In this document: piece by piece, positions 41,926-50,235 of the stretch
Position numbering within the stretch: the stretch's first letter is position 1
Layout: each line of letters starts with the position of its first letter
DNA from: PALSA-505 sp036495485
GTDB lineage: Bacteria > Actinomycetota > Actinomycetes > Streptosporangiales > Streptosporangiaceae
DNA: 64,000 nucleotides
Assembly: GCA_036495485.1 (NCBI GenBank)
Contig: DASXMU010000087.1
Coordinates: 1 to 64,000 of the forward strand
Direction of reading: 5' to 3'
Position numbers and translations under genes: made by a program
The notes under the pieces: model-generated
The model's database searches: none
Told to the model about the DNA's origin: nothing
What the model saw: only the letters and a program-made list of their open reading frames with translations

Positions 41926-42375
41926 TCAGGCTAGCTGCGGCCCGGTGACCGGCGCTTCTCGATTCCTGACCGGTCTGGTGACCTGTTTCACCACGCACGG
42001 CGGCATCCCCGCCGTGGCGCGAGCTGCCTGGCTCCGGTAGGTGCTGGGCGGCATGCCGACCAGTTCGGTGAAGCGAGTGCTGAAGGTGCCCAGCGAGGAG
42101 CAGCCGACCGCGAAACAGACCTCGGTGACGCTGAGGTCCCCGCGGCGCAGCAGCGCCATCGCGCGCTCGATCCGCCGCGTCATCAGGTAGCTATATGGCG
42201 ATTCGCCATAGGCGAGCTTGAACTCGCGGCTGAGGTGCCCGGCGGACATGTGCGCACCACGGGCGAGCGCCTCGACGTCCAGCGGCTGCGCGTACTCCCG
42301 GTCGATCCGGTCGCGGACGCGGCGCAGCTGCGCGAGGTCGCGCAGGTGCTGCGCCGCGGCGGGTCTGCTGGTCAC
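41926..42375 (-). CDS. AraC-family transcriptional regulator (short, DNA-binding only)
   Basis: 149 residues from GTG 42375. Two helix-turn-helix motifs of AraC: PLDVEALARGAHMSAGHLSR, EFKLAYGESPYSYLMTRRIE and DLSVTEVCFAVGCSSLGTFS, TRFTELVGMPPSTYR. There is no N-terminal ligand domain, so it is a short SoxS/MarA-like regulator, perhaps controlled by amount. TACGAT lies 7 nt before the GTG, indicating a leaderless mRNA; this excludes the longer upstream frame. It shares the operon with the VOC protein, its likely target. Confidence 0.9.
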   Translation of the reverse strand: MTSRPAAAQHLRDLAQLRRVRDRIDREYAQPLDVEALARGAHMSAGHLSREFKLAYGESPYSYLMTRRIERAMALLRRGDLSVTEVCFAVGCSSLGTFSTRFTELVGMPPSTYRSQAARATAGMPPCVVKQVTRPVRNREAPVTGPQLA

Positions 42376-42508
42376 ACCCAAGATCGTACGTCGCGCCGCA
42401 ATCGATGCCGAGTCCCGTGCCGTGGCCGGGCCCGCGGGCTGCGAGCCCGCGGTGAGCATAGCCGGTGATCTGCTGGCGAGCAGGTCAGCTGTGAGCGATG
42501 GTCTGGCT

Positions 42509-42543
42509 GGGCACCGTCCGGGTCTTCTTTCTTTCCGTATAAA
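42509..42543 (-). repeat. Dispersed A-rich/CCGAACGG repeat, copy 4
   Basis: On the minus strand TTTATACGGAAAGAAAGAAG is followed by ACCCGGACGGTGCC. It is nearly the same as copy 2 (5584-5621) except for a 3-4 nt gap before ACGGTGCC. It lies between the divergent AraC and DUF1707 genes. Confidence 0.65.
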
Positions 42544-42622
42544 TGATCTTTTCAGGGGCCGGCGGGGGATTCGGGAACGGGAATCGTGGCGGCTACCGGC
42601 AACCACGGATATCTTTCATGAC

Positions 42623-43249
42623 GTGCCACCCCGTAATGGCCCGCACGAACTCCGGGCATCAGACGCCGACCGTGAGCGGGTCGTCTCGCTGCTTGCCGAG
42701 GCGGTCGGCGACGGGCGGCTGACGCTGGAGGAGCACGCGCAGCGGCTCGAGGAGGCGAGCGCGGCCCGCACGCTGGGGGAGCTGGCCGGGCTGACGACGG
42801 ACCTGGTCACGCCCGAGGCGCAGCCGCTCCGGCTGGACGGCGCGCGGCCCGTGGTCGCTCTGTTCAACAACCAGCGGCGGGAGGGGCGCTGGGTGGTGCC
42901 CGACCGGCTCGCGGTGACGGCGATCTTCAGTGAGGCGCGGCTCGACTTCCGTGAAGCGCTGCTGCAGACCGCGCGGGTCACGATCTACGCGACGGTGATC
43001 GGCGGACGGCTCCGGCTGCTCGTCCCGGAGGGGGTCCGGGTGGAGGTTACCGGCACCAGCGTGGTGGCGCAGAAACGTGGCACGGTGGCGCCGGACCATG
43101 GGGCAGGGAACCCGCTTCCGGTGGCGGGGCCCAGCTCGGTGGCGCCGCCGGTGATCGAGGTGCGCGGGCTCATCGTGTGGGGCAAGGTGCAGGCGATCGC
43201 GCCGTCCAAGGGACGGTTCCTGGGGATCTTTCCGCGCCGGGGGCGCTAG
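42623..43249 (+). CDS. DUF1707 SHOCT-like domain protein
   Basis: 208 residues from GTG 42623. The DUF1707 domain is at the N-terminus: ELRASDADRERVVSLLAEAV, GDGRLTLEEHAQRLEEASAA, RTLGELAGLTTDL. A beta-rich C-terminal part follows (VVALFNNQRREGRWVVPDRL, VTIYATVIGGRLRLLVPEGV, VIEVRGLIVWGKVQAI), as in proteins that resemble LiaF/cell-wall-stress regulators. No transmembrane helix. TATCTT ends 7 nt before the GTG, so the mRNA is likely leaderless. Function unknown; binding to a membrane or sigma-factor partner is speculative. Confidence 0.88.
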   Translation: MPPRNGPHELRASDADRERVVSLLAEAVGDGRLTLEEHAQRLEEASAARTLGELAGLTTDLVTPEAQPLRLDGARPVVALFNNQRREGRWVVPDRLAVTAIFSEARLDFREALLQTARVTIYATVIGGRLRLLVPEGVRVEVTGTSVVAQKRGTVAPDHGAGNPLPVAGPSSVAPPVIEVRGLIVWGKVQAIAPSKGRFLGIFPRRGR

Positions 43250-43258
43250 GCCGCGCCG

Positions 43259-44350
43259 TCAGTCGGCCGAGTCGAAGTTGACGGAGCTGTAGGCGCGCAG
43301 CTTCCAGAGCTGGTGCTCGCTGGTGATGCTGCGGATGGTCCCGGAGCGGGACCGCATGACCAGCGAGTGCGTGGTCGCGCCGCCGGCCCGGTAGCGGACG
43401 CCCGCCATCAGTTCGCCGTCGGTGATGCCGGTCGAAGCGAAGAACACGTCCTCGGAGTCGACCAGGTCATCGGTGGTCAGCACCTGGTCCAGGTCCAGCC
43501 CGGCGTCCAGGGCGCGCTTGCGCTCGGCGTCGTCGCGGGGGGCCAGGATGCCCTGGATGACGCCGCCCAGGCACTTGATCGCGCACGCGGCGATGATGCC
43601 TTCGGGAGTACCACCGATGCCGAGCAGCAGGTCCACCCCGGTGCCGTCGCGCGCGGCCATGATCGCCCCGGCCACGTCGCCGTCGGTGATCAGCTTGATG
43701 CGGGCGCCGGTCGCGCGTACCTCATCGATCAGGTCGCTGTGCCGCGGGCGGTCCAGGATCACCACGGTCACGTCCTGCTTGGCGCAGCCCTTCGCCTTGG
43801 CCACGGCCGCGATGTTGGCGGCGGCGGGGGCCTGGATGTCCACCGCTTCGGCCGCTGCCAATCCGGTGACCAGCTTGGACATGTAGAACACCGCGGACGG
43901 ATCGTACATCGAGCCGCGGGCCGCGACGGCGAGCACGGAGATCGCGTTGGACATGCCGTTGGCGGCGAGCCTGGTCCCGTCGATCGGGTCCACGGCCACG
44001 TCGCAGGCCGGACCGGTCCCGTCGCCCACCTGCTCGCCGTTGTACAGCATCGGCGCCTTGTCCTTCTCACCCTCGCCGATGACTACGACACCGTTCATGG
44101 AGACGGTGTTGGTCAGCAGCCGCATCGCGTTGACCGCGGCGGCGTCCGCACCGTTCTTGTCACCACGGCCTACCCAGCGGGCGGCGGCCATCGCGCCCGC
44201 CTCGGTGACTCTGGCCAGCTCGAGAGCAAGGTTGCGGTCCGGCGCGTGACTGCCTGGCTCGGCCGGCGGCGACTGGTCGTCGTCCGCGGTGGCAGGCCGG
44301 CCGGTGAGCGTGTTCGCGGACGGCGCGGTGACGATCTGGTCCTCGGTCAT
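43259..44350 (-). CDS. glpX: Class II fructose-1,6-bisphosphatase
   Basis: 363 residues from ATG 44350. GlpX motifs: RWVGRGDKNGADAAAVNAMR, VVIGEGEKDKAPMLYNGEQV, DVAVDPIDGTRLAANGMSNA, GIGGTPEGIIAACAIKCLGG and GATTHSLVMRSRSGTIR. It removes phosphate from fructose-1,6-bisphosphate in gluconeogenesis with Mg2+ or Mn2+. Actinomycetes depend on this type, so it is probably essential for growth on non-sugar carbon. AGGAAGG before the ATG is present twice because of a 15-bp duplication. It ends 9 bp from the DUF1707 stop (convergent). Confidence 0.95.
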   Translation of the reverse strand: MTEDQIVTAPSANTLTGRPATADDDQSPPAEPGSHAPDRNLALELARVTEAGAMAAARWVGRGDKNGADAAAVNAMRLLTNTVSMNGVVVIGEGEKDKAPMLYNGEQVGDGTGPACDVAVDPIDGTRLAANGMSNAISVLAVAARGSMYDPSAVFYMSKLVTGLAAAEAVDIQAPAAANIAAVAKAKGCAKQDVTVVILDRPRHSDLIDEVRATGARIKLITDGDVAGAIMAARDGTGVDLLLGIGGTPEGIIAACAIKCLGGVIQGILAPRDDAERKRALDAGLDLDQVLTTDDLVDSEDVFFASTGITDGELMAGVRYRAGGATTHSLVMRSRSGTIRSITSEHQLWKLRAYSSVNFDSAD

Positions 44351-44386
44351 GGGCGGGCCTTCCTGCGTGTTGGGCGGGCCTTCCTG
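44351..44386 (-). repeat. Duplicated ribosome-binding segment before glpX
   Basis: GGGCGGGCCTTCCTG occurs at 44351-44365 and again at 44372-44386 (21-bp period). On the minus strand each copy holds AGGAAGG. Only the inner copy is next to the ATG; the outer one is now in the leader. Confidence 0.75.
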
Positions 44387-44519
44387 ATCGATCAGCAATT
44401 GGATCCTATGTACATACCTGCGGGGCGTAGCCTGTCCCCTGAACCGGCGGATGCCGCGTGGCCAGGCTGAAGGCGCGGCTGAAGGCATGGCTCACGGCAT
44501 GGAGGGGCGCGGTCAGGGC

Positions 44520-45134
44520 ATGACGACAGAGGTTCCACAGCCGGCCACCCGGGTCTCCGAACGGGGCGCGGCCACCAGATCGGGGTTGCTCGCGGCGGCG
44601 CGCGAGGTGTTCACATCAACCGGTTACGCGCAGGCCGGGGTCACCGACATCGTCGCGACGGCGGGTGCCAGCGTTGGCAGCCTTTACCACCACTTCACCG
44701 GCAAGGCCGATCTTTACCTGACCCTGTTCGAGGAGTTCCACGAGGATCAGGCCGAACGCGCCAGGGCCGCGGTGCGGCGCTGCCGCGCTGCCGGGGAGAC
44801 CGCCCCGAAGCTGCTGTTTCTGGCCGGGGCCGGTGCCTACCTGGACGGGTGTTTCGGGCAGCGGGATCTGGCCAGGCTCTTCGTGTCGGGCGACGCACCG
44901 CCAGGATTTGACGTGGTGATGCGGCGGCGGCTGCGCGAATGGGCGGACCGGAACGCGGAGTTCTTCGCCAGGAGCGCGGAGCCGGTGGACGAGGCGGTCT
45001 CCGTGGTGCTGACCGGCGCGCTCATGCTGACCGTCGCCGAGGTGGCACTCTGCGAGGATTCGCACCGGGCGCGCCGGCTCGCCGACAGCGTGCTCAAGAT
45101 CATGTCCCGGATCGACGGTCAGCAGGGCTTTTAG
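44520..45134 (+). CDS. TetR-family transcriptional regulator
   Basis: 204 residues from ATG 44520. N-terminal helix-turn-helix: TRSGLLAAAREVFTSTGYAQ, AGVTDIVATAGASVGSLYHH, FTGKADLYLTLFEEF. The C-terminal ligand domain is helical (ARLFVSGDAPPGFDVVMRRR, EAVSVVLTGALMLTVAEVAL). GGAGGGG lies about 12 nt before the ATG. Divergent from glpX; no exporter or enzyme follows, so the target is not evident. Confidence 0.9.
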   Translation: MTTEVPQPATRVSERGAATRSGLLAAAREVFTSTGYAQAGVTDIVATAGASVGSLYHHFTGKADLYLTLFEEFHEDQAERARAAVRRCRAAGETAPKLLFLAGAGAYLDGCFGQRDLARLFVSGDAPPGFDVVMRRRLREWADRNAEFFARSAEPVDEAVSVVLTGALMLTVAEVALCEDSHRARRLADSVLKIMSRIDGQQGF

Positions 45135-45142
45135 GGTCTCCT

Positions 45143-45193
45143 TCAGGAGCTGCTGGGGCCGCTCAGGAGCTGCTGGGGGCCGTTCAGGAGCCC
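45143..45193. repeat. Short direct repeats between tetR and the DUF4232 gene
   Basis: TCAGGAGCTGCTGGGGCCG starts at 45143 and again, with one extra G, at 45163; a third partial copy (TCAGGAGCC) starts at 45184. Period about 20 bp. It covers the 3' ends of both converging genes. Confidence 0.6.
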
Positions 45194-45882
45194 GAGCCTG
45201 GCTGGACTACGTTGACGCTCAGCAGGTGGACCGGCTTGGAGCAGGCGTTCGAGCTGTAATGCACGTGCAGCGGCACGGTCTGGTTGGGCGGGAAGACCTG
45301 CAGCCAGCCCGTCGTCACCGGGCCGCACTGGGCGGGGGAGTAGTTGCCGGCGTCCACGATCCGCAGCAGAGCGTTGGCAGTCCCGTGCGGCTGCAGGGTG
45401 ACCAGTTCGCGCGGCGGGGTCGGGTTCTCGGTCGCGGCGAGACCGACCTGCTTGACCTGGGTCCCGGTGGCGAGCGAGACGCCCGGGTAACCGTAGAGCG
45501 TGCACGCCTGGTTGCTGAGGTTGGTGAAGACGATCGCCACGTAGACGCTGCCCGCGGTGCCCTGCGAAGCTCCCGGAGCCGCGTGCAGGTAGCGGGACAG
45601 GCAGGTGGGTGGGGCGCTGGCTTGTGCGCTGCTCTGGCTGGGGTCAGTGGTTCCGGTGGTGCCAGCGGTTCCGGTGGCCGGCGTGATCGTGCTGGCGCTG
45701 GGTGAGCTGGTGGTGGTGCTGGCGGGAGTGGTGGTTGTGCCTGAGGTGGCTGTGCTTGATGTGGTGGTGCTGTCCGATGATGCTGAGGGGCTGAGTGTGC
45801 CGCAGGCGGTGACCAGCACGGCCAGACCGGCCAGTGCCGCTCCCGCGATCGTTCGGCGGCCTATATGTTGTGCTGAAGCCAC
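45184..45882 (-). CDS. DUF4232 lipoprotein
   Basis: 232 residues. Lipobox LAVLVTAC with lipidation at Cys27, then a Thr/Ser-rich linker (28-90) and a C-terminal beta-rich DUF4232 domain of about 140 residues (PPTCLSRYLHAAPGASQGTA, SVYVAIVFTNLSNQACTLYG, YPGVSLATGTQVKQVGLAAT). Outer-surface lipoprotein of unknown function, common in actinomycetes. Two cysteines in the DUF4232 part likely form a disulfide. The C-terminal few residues overlap a 20-bp direct repeat. Confidence 0.88.
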   Translation of the reverse strand: MASAQHIGRRTIAGAALAGLAVLVTACGTLSPSASSDSTTTSSTATSGTTTTPASTTTSSPSASTITPATGTAGTTGTTDPSQSSAQASAPPTCLSRYLHAAPGASQGTAGSVYVAIVFTNLSNQACTLYGYPGVSLATGTQVKQVGLAATENPTPPRELVTLQPHGTANALLRIVDAGNYSPAQCGPVTTGWLQVFPPNQTVPLHVHYSSNACSKPVHLLSVNVVQPGSGS

Positions 45883-46065
45883 AGCTTTTCCTCTCTGCAG
45901 GCGGCTTCACGAGCCTTGTGTGACCGGTATGACGCTGGAAGGGTGGCGATGGTTGGGCACGTTGCGCAAAATTGTGAGCCGTTGACGCATATTCATTTGC
46001 TGTGGAACGATTTGTACGTTTAGGCGCCTGTGAGCAGGTGCTTGTGAGCAGGCACGCAACAGGCC

Positions 46066-48105
46066 ATGGCAGGCCGGCCAGGACCATGGGTGATAGAGAT
46101 GCCAGACAGGTTCCTCATTAGCAGCAGCAGCGGCGGCGGCCGCGGCGGCCTGCGGCGGACGTTCGCGGTTCTCGGGACGGCGGCCACGGCGGTCGCGGTC
46201 ACCGCTGCGCTCAGCGGGGCCGCGGCGCAGGCGAGCCCGGCGCGGGGGATGCCGTCTCGCGCGTCTGCGGCGGGCGTGCGGATGGGGCAGTACAGCGCTG
46301 CGGCGAAGGAATATGGCGTGCCAGCCAGCGTCCTGCTGGCCATCGGGTACAGCGAGTCCCGCTGGGAACCACATGGGAGCATGCCCAGCGCCGACGGCGG
46401 CTATGGACTGATGAACCTGACCGTCAAGACGTTCTCCACGATCAGCGGGCGCACCGGGAAGCCGGTCCAGCAAACCCTGGTCAAGACGCACTACACGCTC
46501 GATGAGGCGGCCCACCTGCTGCACGTCCCTGCTGCGGCGCTGAAGTCAGGCAACGCCGAGAACATCCGCGGCGCGGCGGCGGTGCTGGCCAGCTATGCCC
46601 GGGCCCTTGACGGTGGCATGCTGCCCGCCACGCTGGGCGGCTGGTACGGCGCGGTCGCCGAGTTCAGCGGCGATACGCAGCAGCAGACCGCCGAACTGTT
46701 CGCCGATGACGTGTTCGGTACGCTGCGCAGCGGTGCCTCGCTGGTCACCTCCGACGGCCAGGGCATGCGGCTGGCGGCGTCGCCCGGGCTGCGCCCGGAC
46801 CGGGGGCTGATCAGCAAGCTTGACCTGAAGCCGACACCCAAGTCCGCCGTGCCGGTGGACTGCCCGGCCGAGCTGAACTGCACGTTCACCCCGGCCGCGT
46901 ATGCCGAGGATCCGGGCAACAACCCGGGGAACTACGGCGACTACGACATCGCCACCCGGCCGCGGGATCTGAAGATCAACTCGATCGTCATTCATGACAC
47001 CGAGGAGTCCTACGCGGACACCATCGCCACGTTCGAGAATCCCGCGTCCTTCGTCAGCGCCAACTATGTGATCCAGTCCTCGACCGGCGACATCACCGAG
47101 ATGGTCCGGCCGCAGGATGTGGCCTGGGCGGTCGGCAACTGGTACTACAACACCCACTCGATCAGCATCGAGCACGAGGGGTTCGCGGCGCAGGGTTCGG
47201 TCTGGTTCACCCAGACGATGTACGAGGCATCCGCTGAGCTGGTGAAATACCTGGCGCACCGGTTCCACATCCCGCTCAACCGCGAGGACATCGTCGGCCA
47301 CGACGGCGTGGTCGGACCCACCACCGCCGACACCGCCACTCAGCACTGGGATCCGGGTCCGTTCTGGAACTGGCAGTACTACATGGGGCTGCTGCAGGGG
47401 AAGTCGGCGCGGGCCGAGCTGTCCAGTGCTGGCACGGCCACACCCGGCCGGCAGCACGTGGCGGTCATCGACCCGAACTGGGCCAGCAATGAGCCGCCGG
47501 TGACCGACTGCCAGACCGGGACCTGCGTCAAGCTGCCTAAACAGCCGTCCAGCTTCGTGTACCTGCACACCCAGCCGAGCTTCTCCTCGCCGTTGATCAG
47601 CGATCCCGCGCTGCATCCCAGCGGAACCCCTGGGACCCACGAGGATGCCGACTGGGGCGACAAGGCTCCGTACGGTGAGGAATACGTGGTCGCCGGTCAG
47701 CAGGGTCACTGGACGGGGATCTGGTACGGCGGTGGTGTCGGGTGGTTCTTCAACCCGCCGGGCTCGGGGCAGACCGCCCGGTACACAAGCTCGCTGGTGA
47801 TCACGCCGAAGCCGGGGGTCTCTTCGATCCCGGTGTACGGCAGTGCCTTCCCCAAGGCGTCTGCTTACCCGAAGGTCGTGCCTGTACGGCCGAACGTACC
47901 GCTGGTCTACACGATCCCGGCCGGTCAGCAGTACGTCGTGACCGGTGCTGTGCCGGATGACTACTACTACGCGGTTACCTTCGATTCGAGCATGCCGGAC
48001 GATCACACCGTGATCAGGGGGAAGACGCTCTACTACCAGATCGTCTACAACCACCGCCTGTGCTATGTGAAGGCGGCCGATGTGGTGGTGAGCTACCTGC
48101 ATTAG
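46066..48105 (+). CDS. Secreted bifunctional cell-wall hydrolase: lysozyme-like plus amidase_2 domain
   Basis: 679 residues from ATG 46066 (ATG 46099 is equally possible; neither has a clear ribosome site). Signal peptide at about 30-58 (LRRTFAVLGTAATAVAVTAA). An SLT/lysozyme-like domain follows (AAKEYGVPASVLLAIGYSES, RWEPHGSMPSADGGYGLMNL; the Glu of YSESRW is the likely catalytic residue). Then an N-acetylmuramoyl-L-alanine amidase_2/PGRP domain: INSIVIHDTEE, SISIEHEGFA, GHDGVV and TQHWDPGPFWNW supply zinc ligands. The last 200 residues form an SH3-like binding region with aromatic repeats. It should cleave both glycan and peptide links of peptidoglycan. Confidence 0.88.
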   Translation: MAGRPGPWVIEMPDRFLISSSSGGGRGGLRRTFAVLGTAATAVAVTAALSGAAAQASPARGMPSRASAAGVRMGQYSAAAKEYGVPASVLLAIGYSESRWEPHGSMPSADGGYGLMNLTVKTFSTISGRTGKPVQQTLVKTHYTLDEAAHLLHVPAAALKSGNAENIRGAAAVLASYARALDGGMLPATLGGWYGAVAEFSGDTQQQTAELFADDVFGTLRSGASLVTSDGQGMRLAASPGLRPDRGLISKLDLKPTPKSAVPVDCPAELNCTFTPAAYAEDPGNNPGNYGDYDIATRPRDLKINSIVIHDTEESYADTIATFENPASFVSANYVIQSSTGDITEMVRPQDVAWAVGNWYYNTHSISIEHEGFAAQGSVWFTQTMYEASAELVKYLAHRFHIPLNREDIVGHDGVVGPTTADTATQHWDPGPFWNWQYYMGLLQGKSARAELSSAGTATPGRQHVAVIDPNWASNEPPVTDCQTGTCVKLPKQPSSFVYLHTQPSFSSPLISDPALHPSGTPGTHEDADWGDKAPYGEEYVVAGQQGHWTGIWYGGGVGWFFNPPGSGQTARYTSSLVITPKPGVSSIPVYGSAFPKASAYPKVVPVRPNVPLVYTIPAGQQYVVTGAVPDDYYYAVTFDSSMPDDHTVIRGKTLYYQIVYNHRLCYVKAADVVVSYLH

Positions 48106-48309
48106 GCGGGTCACCCGACCGGCGTGCGAGTTCGACGGCGCGTCACGGAGCCTCCGCTTCCTGCGTATCGCCGGGTGCGGAGGCACCGTTTTCCGGTCCC
48201 TCTTAACCGGATTGTCGTTAACTACGAGCCATAACGTGATTTACCTAGTGCTACCGTCGCGCGGGGCCGGGTGGCTTCGCCTGGTCATGCCGACGATCTG
48301 GGAGACAGC

Positions 48310-49758
48310 ATGCGTAGAAGGCGCCTCTTGGCGGTGGTGGCCGCTGCGGCGACCGTCGCCTCACTCGGTGCCGCCACGGGCGGGACTCCACTGGCCCTGG
48401 CCGGCCCGGCTGCGGCTAAGCCGGCCGCGGCCAAACTGGTTGCGGCCTCGGCCTCGGCGGCGGTCGCGGTCCGTCCCGGCGTGATCCCGCTCAAGGCGAC
48501 CCCGCTTTCGGCGCCGCCGACAACCGCGCAGTGCGAAGCCCAGCTCAAGATCGCCTGCTACCAGCCATTCCAGCTCCGCCAGGCCTACGGGCTGCCCAAG
48601 CTCTACGCCAAGGGTATCGACGGCGCCGGGCAGACGATCATGATCGTGGACCCGTTCGGCTCCCCGACAATCGGTCAGGACCTGGCCACGTTCGACCGCA
48701 GCTTCCACATCCCGGCGCCGCCGTCGCTGAAGATCATCCAGCCAGCCGGGAAGGTACCGCCTTATCAGCCGACCGGTACCCGGATCAACTGGGCCTTCGA
48801 GACCACGCTGGACGTGGAGTACTCGCACATGGTCGCCCCGGATGCCAACATCCTGCTGGTCGAGACCCCGATCTCCGAGACCGAGGGCACCGGCGGCTTC
48901 CCGCAGATCGTCAAGGCCGAGGAGTTCGTGATCCAGCATCACCTCGGCGATGTGATCAGCCAGAGCTTCGGCGCCACCGAGCAGAGCTTCGCGACTGCGC
49001 AGGCACTGTTGCGGCTGCGCACCCCCTACGTCCAGGCGGCGGCCGCGGGCATCACCGTGCTCGCCTCGACCGGCGACGATGGCGTCGCGAACGTTCACCG
49101 GTTCGGGAACGACTTCTTCCTGCACCCCACCATCAACTGGCCTGACTCCGACCCGCTGGTCACCGCGGTGGGTGGCACTCAACTGCACCTGAACGCCGCC
49201 GGTAAGCGCACAGACCCGGACAACGTGTGGAACGACACGTTCAACGTCAACGCTCAGAAGATCTTCGAGGGGAATCCCGGGCCGAACCCGCTGGCCACCG
49301 GCGGTGGCAAGTCGGCCATCTTCCTGCGGCCCTCGTATCAGGCTGGGGTGGCGGGCGCGACCGGTAACCGCCGCGGGGTTCCGGACATCTCGATGAGCGC
49401 CGCCTGCGACGGCTCCGTGATCATCCATGTTGGGTTCAAGGGGCTGCCGGCTGGGTTCACTGAGGTTTGTGGTACCAGTGAGGCCGCGCCGCTGTTTGCT
49501 GGCATCGTCGCCCTGGCCGACCAGGCCGCCGGTCACCCGCTCGGCGTGATCAACCCGGCGCTCTACGTCATGCTCGCCCACCACAACAGTGGCCTCGTGG
49601 ACGTCAAGGAAGGCAACAACACGGTCAGCTTCAGCCAGGGTGGCAAGGAGCACACGATCACTGGGTTCGCGGCTGGTCCGGGGTACGACCTGGCGTCGGG
49701 TGTCGGCACGATCTTCGCGCCGGACTTCGTGCCCGCGCTGGCCCGGACAGCGGGCTAA
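48310..49758 (+). CDS. Secreted S53 peptidase (sedolisin-like), short pro-region
   Basis: 482 residues from ATG 48310 (GGAGACA just upstream). Signal peptide (RRLLAVVAAAATVASLGAAT) and an Ala-rich segment to about residue 70. Catalytic Glu164 and Asp168 lie in AFETTLDVEYSHMVAPDANI, the oxyanion Asp in ASTGDDG and nucleophile Ser390 in VCGTSEAAPLFAG. GYDLASGVGTIFAP resembles the C-terminal Ca2+ site. S53 sedolisins are acid-active endo- or tripeptidyl-peptidases. Typical members have a 150-200-residue activation domain; here it is missing, since the catalytic domain begins near residue 80. Stands alone. Confidence 0.9.
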   Translation: MRRRRLLAVVAAAATVASLGAATGGTPLALAGPAAAKPAAAKLVAASASAAVAVRPGVIPLKATPLSAPPTTAQCEAQLKIACYQPFQLRQAYGLPKLYAKGIDGAGQTIMIVDPFGSPTIGQDLATFDRSFHIPAPPSLKIIQPAGKVPPYQPTGTRINWAFETTLDVEYSHMVAPDANILLVETPISETEGTGGFPQIVKAEEFVIQHHLGDVISQSFGATEQSFATAQALLRLRTPYVQAAAAGITVLASTGDDGVANVHRFGNDFFLHPTINWPDSDPLVTAVGGTQLHLNAAGKRTDPDNVWNDTFNVNAQKIFEGNPGPNPLATGGGKSAIFLRPSYQAGVAGATGNRRGVPDISMSAACDGSVIIHVGFKGLPAGFTEVCGTSEAAPLFAGIVALADQAAGHPLGVINPALYVMLAHHNSGLVDVKEGNNTVSFSQGGKEHTITGFAAGPGYDLASGVGTIFAPDFVPALARTAG

Positions 49759-49823
49759 CCTGGCGGGCTGGCCTTGCCAGCGGGCTGACCCGCGGGCGGG
49801 CGGCCAGCAGCTTGTCCAACGTC

Positions 49824-49860
49824 GCGTCGCGCCTCGGGCCTAGTGCCTGGGGCGCGACGC
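49824..49860. terminator. Terminator between sedolisin and xseB
   Basis: GCGTCGCGCC (49824-49833) pairs perfectly with GGCGCGACGC (49851-49860), with a few extra inner pairs. It lies 66 bp after the sedolisin stop and 43 bp after the xseB stop on the other strand. Confidence 0.65.
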
Positions 49861-49902
49861 TGCACGCTAGAGGTGCTGCTCGGCAGGTGCTGGCGCCGCT
49901 TG

Positions 49903-50178
49903 CTAGAAGGGCGCGGCGTCCTCGGCCGAACCTTGCCGAGCCGGACTGCCGGTCTTTGGCTCCGCCTCGCTCGTTCCCTGGCCGTCGGAGCGCTGCGCCA
50001 TGGCGGTGGCGATCCTGGCCCGGGCGCCCTCCAGCCATTCGGCACAGATCGCGGCCAGTCGCTCGCCTCGCTCCCAGAGATCGAGCGAATCCTCGAGGCT
50101 GAGCCCACCGGCTTCAAGCCGCTTGACCACGTCGACGAGTTCGTCACGTGCTTGCTCGTAGGAGAGCGACTGATTCAC
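49903..50178 (-). CDS. xseB: Exodeoxyribonuclease VII small subunit
   Basis: 91 residues. XseB core: SLSYEQARDELVDVVKRLEA, GGLSLEDSLDLWERGERLAA, ICAEWLEGARARI. It forms a long coiled coil that binds XseA and together degrades single-stranded DNA to oligonucleotides in repair. The GTG start follows TAAGTT by 6 nt, so it has its own leaderless promoter. In most actinomycetes xseB follows xseA directly; here two other genes lie between. The acidic C-terminal 25 residues are extra. Confidence 0.95.
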   Translation of the reverse strand: MNQSLSYEQARDELVDVVKRLEAGGLSLEDSLDLWERGERLAAICAEWLEGARARIATAMAQRSDGQGTSEAEPKTGSPARQGSAEDAAPF

Positions 50179-50190
50179 GGACCCAACTTA
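50179..50190 (-). promoter_or_regulatory. Leaderless promoter of xseB
   Basis: On the minus strand TAAGTT (50190-50185) is followed by GGGTCC and the GTG start. No Shine-Dalgarno is present. The site lets xseB be expressed apart from the distant xseA. Confidence 0.5.
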
Positions 50191-50235
50191 TCCAATGGGA
50201 GAGGGGCATGGCCCCTTGCGGTGCCCGCGCAGGCT

